NCBI RefSeq assembly: GCF_029892785.1
Contig: NZ_JARXXA010000014.1
Location: 1 to 64,000, forward strand
From: Parabacteroides sp. PH5-46
GTDB taxonomy: Bacteria; Bacteroidota; Bacteroidia; Bacteroidales; Tannerellaceae
DNA length: 64,000 bases
Reading direction: 5' to 3'
Shown in pieces: positions 26,386-34,770 of the stretch. The notes below the pieces were generated by a model. The model was not told where the DNA came from, searched no databases, and saw only the letters and a program-made list of their open reading frames with translations. The position numbers were made by a program, and so were the translations under genes. Numbering within the stretch: position 1 is the stretch's first letter; each line of letters starts with the position of its first letter.

Positions 26386-29211
26386 TTAGAACTGCAGGAA
26401 GAATTCATTCAAATGCTGAGAAGCTGAAATGTTTAATTTTTTGCGAAGTCTGGAGCGACTATTTTCAACAGAACGGACAGAAACATTCATCAAAGCAGCG
26501 ATGTCTTTAGAGTCCAGATTTAATCGCAGGCAGGCACATAGCTTCAGGTCATTGGATGTTAATGATGGATAATCGGCTTTCAAATGTTTAAAAAAGCCGG
26601 TGTGTTTTTGTTCAAAATTGATCAGAAACATCTTCCAATCTTCCTCGGTATCAATATTTTCACTCAACAAGGCGTCTACTTTATTAAAAAGGGGAGCCAG
26701 GCTTTTGTTGTTTTGTTTTCTGTAAAAATCCTCTAATTCTCCTTTTATTTTCATTAACAATTCATTGCGTCGTATTACAAATGACGTTTGCGTTAATAAT
26801 TCTGCATTTTTTTCTTCTAATTCGCGCAATAACTCTTCATTTTTGCGCCGGAGGCGTTTGGCTTCGCGGCTTCTGATCTTCATCAGGTGCACATTCCGGT
26901 AACGCCTCAGAATCATCATCCAGATAAGCAACAGCGTTAAGGCTGCAAGTAGCAAATAGGCAAGATAGGCCCAAACGGACTGATACCAGGGAGGCTGCAC
27001 ATGGAAGGTGCAACTGACCGGTTCGGAATAGTTACCTAGATTATCAAGTGTCCGGATCTTCAAGGTATATTCACCCTCGGGCAAACGTACGTACGATATC
27101 CGGTTTATCTTTTGAGACTCAGACCAATGGGGGTCTACCCCCTCAAGGATATACTGAAAATAATAGCTGGAAGCCAATGTGTTTTTGGCTGAAAACCTTA
27201 TAGTTACCGAATTATACTTGTAAGGTACCTCTATAGTTTCGGAAAGGTCTTTATACTGAGGTGCTAAACCTACAGCCTCAACCTGAAATGATTTCAGGAA
27301 AGGTGGTTCCAGGTGCGTATCCCCAAAAGCATCTTTCTGATTATCATAAAGTAAAAAGCCATTATCCAGGCATACGATATTAATAGAATCATTCGCTATT
27401 GAAATATTCTCATAGCTATTAACCAGAGAGAGGTTTTTCGACCCCAGGTCATACGACTCTATAATAGACGCATCATACCCGTCATACGAAAATTTATAGA
27501 TAGCAGAACGGGTCAGCGCCCAAAAGATACTGCCCTGTATATGAACTACATTTCGTATACCGTGCACCATCCGGAAACAATTATTCAGGTGTTCGTTGGG
27601 GATAACAGCATCCGAGATATCGTCATAGTTATAGAAGCAATCGTCGCCAAGCAGTACCACACGGCCTCCTACCTTAAATACCTTCAATTTGTAAGGCAAC
27701 TGGTCGCCACTATCGCCTCCCAAATAGGTATAGCTTTCTATGCGTTGCATATCATCAGACAAACGGCAACGGAACACTCCTTTATTAAAATGCTCTAGCC
27801 AAACATTCTCCAGATGGTCAACCTCCGTATTGATAATCGGCTCATTCAAAGGATTTAAATCATGAACAACTCCTGTTTGCTTATCTACAAGTTTTAATAG
27901 ATTATATGTAGATAAAAGCAAGACATCTCTTCCTTTTAATCTCGTTTGCACCCCTTTATAAACCCCTGTCGTTAAATTATAAGGCTCTGATATGGAGAGG
28001 TTTTTGTGTATCTCGCGAATCCCTCTGTTATGACAGCAATATAGTTTACCATCTGCAATAATGAAAGACCATACCTGCCCTTGCGTACCTTCTACCAGTT
28101 TAGCCTCCGACAAGGTTCCCGACTTTTCCAGATCAGCCTTCCGGATATAGTAAACTCCCTGATTGGTTCCCAGAAACAGTTTATCATCCCAGAATATTGC
28201 TTCGTAAGCTGAGCCCATATTCCCCTTAGAATCAATATAACAGCTCATCTTTGGCAGATACTGTACAAATGAGATACCCCTGTCGAGTCCTGCCCATATA
28301 TTGCCTACATGATCTTCAAACAAAGACAATATGGTATTGTTCTGAAGCATATTCTCTGTTGATATGCGGTCTACAACTCGTCCGTTTTCATCTACTTCGT
28401 AAATGCCATCAAGGATAGTCCCGAACACATATGTGTCCCGCATCGTACGCATTCCGCAGTTCAGGTCTACAGCCCGCATGATTTCTGACAATTCAGGATT
28501 CCACTCCTTAAAACCCTCTCCATCATAGATATAAATACCTTTTCCCGCTGTACCAATCAGGTATTTATCGGTTTGAAACGGCAGAATAATCCGCACGTCG
28601 GTATCATTAAAGATGTCGCTACCGGGTATCATTTGCAATTTGTCTTCCTGCAGCCGGTATATCCCATCACCCATCCTTTGTACCCAGTATTCATCTCTTA
28701 CTTTTGTCAGAAAAAGAATTGGGTATGAGAGTGGTAGCTTACGAACGGTGTCATAATCATAGACAAAAACAGAGCCAAAGGATTGAAAATAAACAAATTC
28801 GCCATTCGCCCATATCTTCCAGAAATCGTCATTTTCAAATTCTGATTTATCTATAGTTGCACTCAGAGAAGTGTATTGAAGTTTCCCTGAAAGATCCCTG
28901 TCCCAGCGCCCAAACTCCTCATAACTACCTGTAAATAGGGTTCGATTCGACAATACAGCCACCGAGCGGATAGTCGGGCGGTTAGGAATTGTATTCAGCT
29001 CCCAGCCAATCCCATCATACTCCAGTAAGCCTACATCATTGGCGAAATACATGATCCCTCTTTCATCCTGCCCTATCGCCCAGTTCTTATTGCTTGCCCC
29101 GTACTTTTCTTTCGAAAAATTGATTACATAAGGCTTATTATAAGCATGCATATCAGCCGGAAAAACCAGCCAGCATAGTAGCAACAGTATTTCTGCAATT
29201 ACATATCTCAT
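26386..29211 (-). CDS. SusR-like membrane-spanning transcription regulator
   Basis: About 941 residues. After a signal peptide (residues 1-23), a periplasmic two-component-regulator beta-propeller fills roughly 25-640, followed by a Y_Y_Y domain (about 640-737; EGVDPHWSE, RLPEGEYTLKIRTLDNLGNYS), one membrane helix (about 740-765), a charged coiled coil and a C-terminal LuxR-like HTH (SLTSNDLKLCACLRLNLDSK, then SVRSVENSRSRLRKKL). No kinase or receiver domain is present, so this is the SusR type and not a hybrid two-component system. It probably senses glucan fragments and activates the susC operon next to it. I start at 29211 because the -7 box at 29249-29256 leaves only about 4 nt before the alternative ATG at 29238. 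Confidence 0.85.
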   Translation of the reverse strand: MRYVIAEILLLLCWLVFPADMHAYNKPYVINFSKEKYGASNKNWAIGQDERGIMYFANDVGLLEYDGIGWELNTIPNRPTIRSVAVLSNRTLFTGSYEEFGRWDRDLSGKLQYTSLSATIDKSEFENDDFWKIWANGEFVYFQSFGSVFVYDYDTVRKLPLSYPILFLTKVRDEYWVQRMGDGIYRLQEDKLQMIPGSDIFNDTDVRIILPFQTDKYLIGTAGKGIYIYDGEGFKEWNPELSEIMRAVDLNCGMRTMRDTYVFGTILDGIYEVDENGRVVDRISTENMLQNNTILSLFEDHVGNIWAGLDRGISFVQYLPKMSCYIDSKGNMGSAYEAIFWDDKLFLGTNQGVYYIRKADLEKSGTLSEAKLVEGTQGQVWSFIIADGKLYCCHNRGIREIHKNLSISEPYNLTTGVYKGVQTRLKGRDVLLLSTYNLLKLVDKQTGVVHDLNPLNEPIINTEVDHLENVWLEHFNKGVFRCRLSDDMQRIESYTYLGGDSGDQLPYKLKVFKVGGRVVLLGDDCFYNYDDISDAVIPNEHLNNCFRMVHGIRNVVHIQGSIFWALTRSAIYKFSYDGYDASIIESYDLGSKNLSLVNSYENISIANDSINIVCLDNGFLLYDNQKDAFGDTHLEPPFLKSFQVEAVGLAPQYKDLSETIEVPYKYNSVTIRFSAKNTLASSYYFQYILEGVDPHWSESQKINRISYVRLPEGEYTLKIRTLDNLGNYSEPVSCTFHVQPPWYQSVWAYLAYLLLAALTLLLIWMMILRRYRNVHLMKIRSREAKRLRRKNEELLRELEEKNAELLTQTSFVIRRNELLMKIKGELEDFYRKQNNKSLAPLFNKVDALLSENIDTEEDWKMFLINFEQKHTGFFKHLKADYPSLTSNDLKLCACLRLNLDSKDIAALMNVSVRSVENSRSRLRKKLNISASQHLNEFFLQF

Positions 29212-29248
29212 TATCGAATTAACAAAGCATAGTTTCATGTCTTGAAGA

Positions 29249-29256
29249 CAAAACTA
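29249..29256 (-). promoter_or_regulatory. -7 box of the SusR-like regulator
   Basis: TAGTTTTG on the minus strand fits TAnnTTTG. It gives a leader of about 31 nt to the ATG at 29211. The 22-bp array C begins 51 bp upstream. Confidence 0.5.
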
Positions 29257-29306
29257 CAAAATCAGACGATATAAAGTGATACTTAACAGATGTTATTTTT
29301 TGAATA

Positions 29307-29394
29307 TAATCCCACATATGTAGAACTCATGTTCAACAGTTGTTGAATTCATGTTCTACAATTGTTGAACATAAGTTCTACAACTGTGGGACTT
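29307..29394. repeat. Array C: four tandem 22-bp palindromes (divergent region)
   Basis: Units at 29307, 29329, 29351 and 29373 abut exactly. Their centres are ACATATGT, ACAGTTGT, ACAATTGT and ACAACTGT. Left halves follow ATGTTCTACAA (units 3 and 4 best; unit 1 most diverged). The array lies between divergent genes, 51 bp from one -7 box and 78 bp from the other. Confidence 0.86.
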
Positions 29395-29471
29395 CAAAGT
29401 AGAAGAAATTAATTAAAGTAATGACTTACCGATTTGTTGTGAGTGGATAAGGATTGATAAAGAAAATTTTG

Positions 29472-29479
29472 TAATTTTG
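29472..29479 (+). promoter_or_regulatory. -7 box of the GT4 gene
   Basis: TAATTTTG fits TAnnTTTG and gives a leader of about 25 nt to the ATG at 29511. Confidence 0.5.
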
Positions 29480-29510
29480 GAGGCCGAAATAAGTTTCCTG
29501 AATTACAATT

Positions 29511-30647
29511 ATGATAAAAGTCTGTTTTATTGTTTCATCCCTGGTGAATGAAGGACCTGTTAATGTTATGTATAACATCATCAAATACATGGATTTCTCC
29601 AGGTTTGAGGTGTCTGTCATAACCTTGATACCCGAAAGGGAAAACAGCCGGATGGTAGAATTCAGGCAATTACCCATTTCCATCCACCAGATTGCTACGG
29701 AAAAGATTCCTTCTCTCTTACAGATGTACAGCAGGCTTAAGAAAAAAGTACAGGAAATCAACCCGGATATGATGCATGCACATTGTCCCAGATCCCTGTA
29801 TTTAACAGTTTTTCTGCCTAAGAAATATAAACGTATTTATACCATCCATATCTACCCGGGCTTGCAGCAGAAAGTGCTATATGGTACCCTGAAAGGAAAT
29901 ATTGTTATCTTGCTAAATCATTTCTTTACCCGCAGGATGGATCTCCCTATCGGATGTGCAGAGAGTATCAGCACCTTGTATAAGAAGAAGAAAGGCTGGG
30001 AGATCATGAGTATCCCTAATGGTAGTTCTCTGCCCGTCTGGCAAGAGGATGCTTTACAGAAACAACAACTCCGCGAAAAATTCGGACTGAAAAAGGATGT
30101 CCGCTATTTCATATTCATCGGGCGCTTTTCAAAAGAGAAGAACCCGGATCGCTTAGTGGAAGCTTTCCGGATGCTCAACAACAAGAAGATAGGCCTCATT
30201 ATGCTTGGGAACGGACCGATGTGGGATGAACTGAAGCGTAGCGAGTCTGAACAGATACTCCTGCCCGGTTTTACTACCGAAGTGTACAATTATCTGATAG
30301 CATCGGACTACTACATCTCGGCTTCCGAGGTGGAAGGTCTGGCCAATACACTATTGGAGAGTATGACAATCGGCCTGCCGGTTATTCTTTCCGACATACC
30401 TTCGCATCAGGAAGTCTTATCTAAAATGGAGAAAAATGTAGGATATATCATTCATCAAGATCAGGTAAGCGATATAGCCGATAAAATAGAAAAAATCATT
30501 CATGAAGTAGACAGAATCGAAGCTGCAACAGAGATCAGGAGAGTTTTTCAAACCTATTATACAGCAGAGAAAATGTCGGCTGCATACCAGGCCGCCTATC
30601 TTAATTTAGGAGCACACAATAATTCATGCTCCCAGGCGTTTTTATAG
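29511..30647 (+). CDS. Glycosyltransferase family 4 (GT-B fold)
   Basis: A 378-residue cytoplasmic glycosyltransferase that would add a sugar to a lipid-linked glycan. The N-terminal Rossmann half begins VCFIVSSLVNEGPVNVMYN. The C-terminal nucleotide-sugar half has the linker FIFIGRFSKEKNPDRLVEAF and the EX7E-type motif EVEGLANTLLESMTIGLPV. The donor and acceptor sugars cannot be predicted. It starts a three-gene plus-strand group with a Wzy-like protein (6 nt gap) and a GT2 enzyme. These face the minus-strand LicD-Wzx-Wzz-Wza genes, and together they form one small surface-polysaccharide cluster. Confidence 0.9.
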   Translation: MIKVCFIVSSLVNEGPVNVMYNIIKYMDFSRFEVSVITLIPERENSRMVEFRQLPISIHQIATEKIPSLLQMYSRLKKKVQEINPDMMHAHCPRSLYLTVFLPKKYKRIYTIHIYPGLQQKVLYGTLKGNIVILLNHFFTRRMDLPIGCAESISTLYKKKKGWEIMSIPNGSSLPVWQEDALQKQQLREKFGLKKDVRYFIFIGRFSKEKNPDRLVEAFRMLNNKKIGLIMLGNGPMWDELKRSESEQILLPGFTTEVYNYLIASDYYISASEVEGLANTLLESMTIGLPVILSDIPSHQEVLSKMEKNVGYIIHQDQVSDIADKIEKIIHEVDRIEAATEIRRVFQTYYTAEKMSAAYQAAYLNLGAHNNSCSQAFL

Positions 30648-30653
30648 TGGTTT

Positions 30654-31925
30654 ATGACGCAAGAATTTATTAACAATACATATTACAAGCTTTTCGTTTT
30701 TTCCTTCGTATTCGGGCTTCTGTTGTATGGCACGATAGGATTTGACGGAATGGACGAGCTTTGTGCCTTAGGCCTTGTTGCCTTTTTCTGCTATACCATA
30801 TCCCAGATGAACGACTGGCCGATGAATAAGGCATTCCTTACTACTTTGGGGGTATTTCTTTTTTATTTTTCTTATTCGTTTTATATCGGAAGTAATGTGA
30901 AAAAGGCGATTTTATCAGACTTTATCATTCAGCTGAAGCCCTATGTGGCTTTCTTCCTGGTGTACCAGCTTCGGCCTGTTTTCAGCAAAAACCAGAAAGC
31001 GATTCTGCGCATTATCTGTGTTGTTTTCTTGCTTATTATGGTACTTTTAGGGCTTTTATCATTCGCTAAAGAACGGATCATTTTTGATACAATGTACCAC
31101 GTATCATACTACTATGCTTGCGCCCTAGGCATATCACTGGTTTATTTCTTTTGTGGGGAGAATACTACGAAAGACAAAGTGATATTTATCCTGATGCTAT
31201 CGGTAGGGCTGTTCTCTACACGCTCTAAGTTCTATGGCATCTATTTGCTGTCAATTGCACTTATATTATTTGCCCCTTATATTAAGAACTTCAGGTTCAA
31301 CTTCAAAACGATCTTCGTAGGACTGGCTGTTATAGCCGGGGTTGTTATTGTAGGCTGGCAGAAAATAGACCTCTATTTTGCCCTTAGTGGCGAGGCGGAG
31401 GAAGTGGAAACAGGCTTATTGGCCCGTTTGATGCTATACCTGACATCGGTTGACGTATTTGTAGACTACTTCCCGTTCGGTTCAGGCTTTGCCAGTTTTG
31501 CTTCTTACTCGTCCGGGGTTTACTATTCCGATCTTTATGCTAAATACGGAATAGAGAAAATATATGGTATGAATAGCTCCGATTACAGCTATATTGCAGA
31601 TACGTATTACCCCTGCCTGGCCCAGTTTGGTATCGCAGGAGTTTTACTTTTTATCTCTTTTTTCGTTTATCTCATCCGGAAATCACATCAGATATTCAGG
31701 CAAAGCGATGAAACTAAATACCTGATCATCACCACGATAATCATCTGCTATATACTCATCGAAAGTATTGCAGACGCCACCTTTACAGGACACCGGGGGT
31801 TCTTTATCATGACACTCCTGGGGCTTGTATTCTCAGAACAGAAACAGAAACTAGAAACACTTTCAATACATGAATCCGGAAATCTCGATCATAACAGTGA
31901 CGATGAACCATCTCCCTCTGCTTAA
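30654..31925 (+). CDS. O-antigen polymerase/ligase-like membrane protein (Wzy-type)
   Basis: A 423-residue polytopic protein with roughly ten to twelve hydrophobic helices and a large loop between about residues 225 and 330 (GEAEEVETGLLARLMLYLTS onward), the layout of Wzy polymerases and WaaL ligases. Such proteins are recognised by topology and location more than by sequence, so polymerase versus ligase is unresolved. The start follows the GT4 stop codon by 6 nt. Its last 56 nt overlap the beginning of the GT2 gene in another frame. Together with Wzx and Wzz nearby it would complete a Wzy-dependent pathway. Confidence 0.75.
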   Translation: MTQEFINNTYYKLFVFSFVFGLLLYGTIGFDGMDELCALGLVAFFCYTISQMNDWPMNKAFLTTLGVFLFYFSYSFYIGSNVKKAILSDFIIQLKPYVAFFLVYQLRPVFSKNQKAILRIICVVFLLIMVLLGLLSFAKERIIFDTMYHVSYYYACALGISLVYFFCGENTTKDKVIFILMLSVGLFSTRSKFYGIYLLSIALILFAPYIKNFRFNFKTIFVGLAVIAGVVIVGWQKIDLYFALSGEAEEVETGLLARLMLYLTSVDVFVDYFPFGSGFASFASYSSGVYYSDLYAKYGIEKIYGMNSSDYSYIADTYYPCLAQFGIAGVLLFISFFVYLIRKSHQIFRQSDETKYLIITTIIICYILIESIADATFTGHRGFFIMTLLGLVFSEQKQKLETLSIHESGNLDHNSDDEPSPSA

Positions 31926-32667
31926 GGAGATGCTATATTCATTGTTTGTCAGTTGCAAGCCTGCTACCAGCTTTGAGTTGATACTGGTTGACAACTGTTC
32001 GACAGACGGAACCATTGAATATGTAAGGGAAGCATACCCTTCCGTTCATATCATTGAAAATACGGAAATCAACGGTTTTGCCAAAAACAACAATACGGGA
32101 GCCGCTCAGGCAAAAGGGCGTTTTATCTTGATACTGAATCCGGATATAATACTCACTGACGGCGCGATTGACACACTATATCAATACCTTAAGAATAACC
32201 CATCGGCCGGCATTGTAGCTCCGAGATTGCTGAACCAGGATGGGAGCATACAACTTTCAGCCCGCCATTTCATGAGTGTTAAGTTCCTGCTTTGCCGTAT
32301 TTTCACCAATGGGAAAGATGATACCAATAACCCGGTAGTACAGGAGTACCTTATGCCTGATATTTCAGACGATCAACCGTCGGAAGTAGACTGGTGCCTG
32401 GGAGCTGCTTTACTCTTTGAAAAGAGCTTCTATCAGCAACTGGGAGGCTTTGACGAGAAGTTCTTCTTGTACGTAGAAGATGCCGACATCTGCCAGCGCT
32501 GCTGGTTTGCCGGAAAGAAAGTGATCTACCTTCCTCAATCACAAATGATTCACGCCCATCAGCGAACCAGTGCCCATCTGAGCAAGAAGACTATCATGCA
32601 CTTAAAAAGTCATTTCTATTTCCTGAGGAAAAACCGTTTCAAGATCGAACGTGTCCCTACAAAATAG
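31870..32667 (+). CDS. Glycosyltransferase family 2
   Basis: A 265-residue GT-A glycosyltransferase, similar to rhamnosyltransferase-like GT2 proteins. Motifs: start PEISIITVTMNH, nucleotide-binding VDNCSTDGTIEYV, the DxD-type ILNPDIILTDGAI, and the acceptor-side GGFDEKFFLYVEDADICQR. It overlaps the Wzy-like gene by 56 nt at the start. The start is chosen because PEISIITV is the usual N-terminus of the family. Its 3' end overlaps the convergent LicD gene by 11 nt. Sugar specificity is not predictable. Confidence 0.9.
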   Translation: MNPEISIITVTMNHLPLLKEMLYSLFVSCKPATSFELILVDNCSTDGTIEYVREAYPSVHIIENTEINGFAKNNNTGAAQAKGRFILILNPDIILTDGAIDTLYQYLKNNPSAGIVAPRLLNQDGSIQLSARHFMSVKFLLCRIFTNGKDDTNNPVVQEYLMPDISDDQPSEVDWCLGAALLFEKSFYQQLGGFDEKFFLYVEDADICQRCWFAGKKVIYLPQSQMIHAHQRTSAHLSKKTIMHLKSHFYFLRKNRFKIERVPTK

Positions 32668-33517
32668 GTTTCAGAATGTAGGCGTGTTGGTCAGCCTGAC
32701 GCTTTGATTCGGGTGGAGGCGTCATGTAATTGGGGCCATATAGCGTAGTAAGGTAAACGTCCGGATTCTGTGGCGCATAAAACAAGGATCCCTCAAACTC
32801 CAATTCGATTAATGGATAGATATCATCATACTTGAAAAACCGCTTCCACAAAGTATCAAAGCCATGCCCTATATAACAGTCTGTTCCTAAGCTCCGGTTC
32901 CTGTCAATCAGTTTTTTTGCACGTTTCAGATAGCGTTTTTCCAGGAAATGAAAGACGGGATGAAAGAGAGACAGGACTTTCTTATTAAACGAAAGATGCT
33001 TGAAATTAACAGCTACAAGGCATTTGCATATAAACATGTTGTAATCCTTGATCCGTTTCTCTTTCTGGAATATCTTTGGATCTGTATGGTAGCGATCAGC
33101 CGGGAAAATGTCAAGAAACAGGCCTTTCTCGCTTTCCTCGTCTTCAAAACCGGGTGAGAGAATCAGACTTTTCGTATCTCTGACTTTACAGGGAAGCGGG
33201 AGGTATTTGTAGCTGGGGTCCAGCTCCCTTGTTTGAAGAATCATATCTTCCGGAAACTCCTGTGGAGCAACCTCAAGGAAGCGTTCATAATCTTCTCTTA
33301 ACATGCAGATATCCAAGTCGTCATCCCAAGGGATAAAGCCTTTATGGCGAACAGCTCCCAGCAAAGTTCCCGAGCACATCCAGTAGCCTATCTGATGCTT
33401 CCTGCAAACATGGTCGATAATCTTGAACATCCGGAGCAAAACCAGTTGAGCCTGACGCAAAACCGTATCTCCTTCGCTACGATTATCCGGGAATATTTTA
33501 CTGTAATCTGTCTTCAT
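32657..33517 (-). CDS. LicD-family phosphotransferase
   Basis: A 286-residue LicD/fukutin-like nucleotidyltransferase-fold protein. Such enzymes transfer phosphocholine or a similar phospho-substituent to surface glycans. The active-site block LLGAVRHKGFIPWDDDLDI (about residues 52-70) holds the acidic DDD metal ligands, and CKVRDTKSLI follows. It overlaps wzx by 4 nt and converges on the GT2 gene with an 11-nt overlap. I infer that it decorates the polysaccharide made by this cluster. The donor is unknown. Confidence 0.85.
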   Translation of the reverse strand: MKTDYSKIFPDNRSEGDTVLRQAQLVLLRMFKIIDHVCRKHQIGYWMCSGTLLGAVRHKGFIPWDDDLDICMLREDYERFLEVAPQEFPEDMILQTRELDPSYKYLPLPCKVRDTKSLILSPGFEDEESEKGLFLDIFPADRYHTDPKIFQKEKRIKDYNMFICKCLVAVNFKHLSFNKKVLSLFHPVFHFLEKRYLKRAKKLIDRNRSLGTDCYIGHGFDTLWKRFFKYDDIYPLIELEFEGSLFYAPQNPDVYLTTLYGPNYMTPPPESKRQADQHAYILKPIL

Positions 33518-34761
33518 GTCTTAAACAATTTATAATGTACTACTCCTCTTATCCTGAACGCAAACAAGAGTACCTCTGCCAACACTACCATACCTGCTAC
33601 TGTATAAAGAGACAGGGATCCGGATAAAAGAAGTATCAATAAGCCCAGCAGATGAACAAAGGATACTGCAACCACTGTCCAGTTGGTATAAGAAGCATAG
33701 CCCATCGCTGCCAGGAAGGGGTATCCCAAAAGCATAGAGGGGATTGTAAAGAAGCAAGCACACATCAGTATCCGGAATACCATCAAGGTTTCCTCTTTCG
33801 CATCATTACCATAAATAAGCCATATAACCCAGTAAGAGACAAGTAATATGCCTATTAAAAAGACAACATTGGCAGGAGTAATCCGCTTAAAGACCCTCTT
33901 AAAGAAAGGAACATCTTTCGTCTTGGCTATATGTGGGAACAGTACTCCGGTAAAGGGAGCTAGTAGCTGATTGTATGCCTGATATAATTTCTCTGCTGCC
34001 GAGTAATACCCTACTGCCGTATTGCCGCAAACCAGCCCAAGTATAAAGGTATTTATATTGGTAAACAAGGATACCGACAAGCGGGACAGAAAGTAGGTGA
34101 AACTATCCTGAAATACAGTGCGAATTTCTTTAAGAGAAGGGATAAACCACTTCATTTTCTCTTTGAAATAGATAATATAGATACTGATCAGACCTGCGAG
34201 TATGTATCCAATAGAATAGAACACAGGAGCTAATACATAGTCTTGCGGCTTACGGATAAAAATAAAGAACGGAATAAGGCTTACGGATTTGGCTACAATA
34301 TTAAAAATGGTGATGTATTTCATCTTCTCCATCCCTTGGAAATACCACATCGGGAACATTACATTCCCTATAACAATCCCAAAATAAGAGAGATAAAAGA
34401 CAGCCTCCTCCTTGAAACGATCAAACAATAAGGTCATTAAAAACAACAAACCGAAACTGAGAATCGCCAAAACAATCCGGCAAACAAAGGCTCCATTCAG
34501 ATATTTATTGATAGCAACCGTATCGTCCCGGTGACTGGAAATGTATTTAGTGGCTGATAAATTAAAACCAAAATCGGTAAAGATTACAAAATATTGAATC
34601 AACGTTTGCCCAAAAGCAATCAAACCCCAACGCTCAACGCCTAATACACGGAATAAATAGGGAAAAGTAAGGAGTGGCAAAACATAATTTACACCTTGCA
34701 GCAAAACCAATGCCACAAAATTCTGAGTCATTGGTTTCTTTAGCTGATTCGATACATTCAT
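33514..34761 (-). CDS. Polysaccharide flippase (Wzx-like)
   Basis: A 415-residue MOP-superfamily exporter (polysaccharide_synt domain) with about 12 hydrophobic helices, which flips lipid-linked repeat units across the inner membrane. Typical stretches are FVALVLLQGVNYVLPLLTFP (helix 1) and LFRVLGVERWGLIAFGQ just after, which is close to the RVLGxxxyG signature. It sits between wzz (9 nt gap) and licD (4 nt overlap), consistent with one minus-strand transcript wza-wzz-wzx-licD. Confidence 0.9.
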   Translation of the reverse strand: MNVSNQLKKPMTQNFVALVLLQGVNYVLPLLTFPYLFRVLGVERWGLIAFGQTLIQYFVIFTDFGFNLSATKYISSHRDDTVAINKYLNGAFVCRIVLAILSFGLLFLMTLLFDRFKEEAVFYLSYFGIVIGNVMFPMWYFQGMEKMKYITIFNIVAKSVSLIPFFIFIRKPQDYVLAPVFYSIGYILAGLISIYIIYFKEKMKWFIPSLKEIRTVFQDSFTYFLSRLSVSLFTNINTFILGLVCGNTAVGYYSAAEKLYQAYNQLLAPFTGVLFPHIAKTKDVPFFKRVFKRITPANVVFLIGILLVSYWVIWLIYGNDAKEETLMVFRILMCACFFTIPSMLLGYPFLAAMGYASYTNWTVVAVSFVHLLGLLILLLSGSLSLYTVAGMVVLAEVLLFAFRIRGVVHYKLFKT

Positions 34762-34770
34762 GCCGCTATA

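Noticed and set aside
26386-29211. The regulator as a hybrid two-component system
   Set aside because: Propeller and Y_Y_Y domains are shared with such systems, but there is no H-box, ATPase, receiver or AraC domain. It ends in a LuxR-like HTH.
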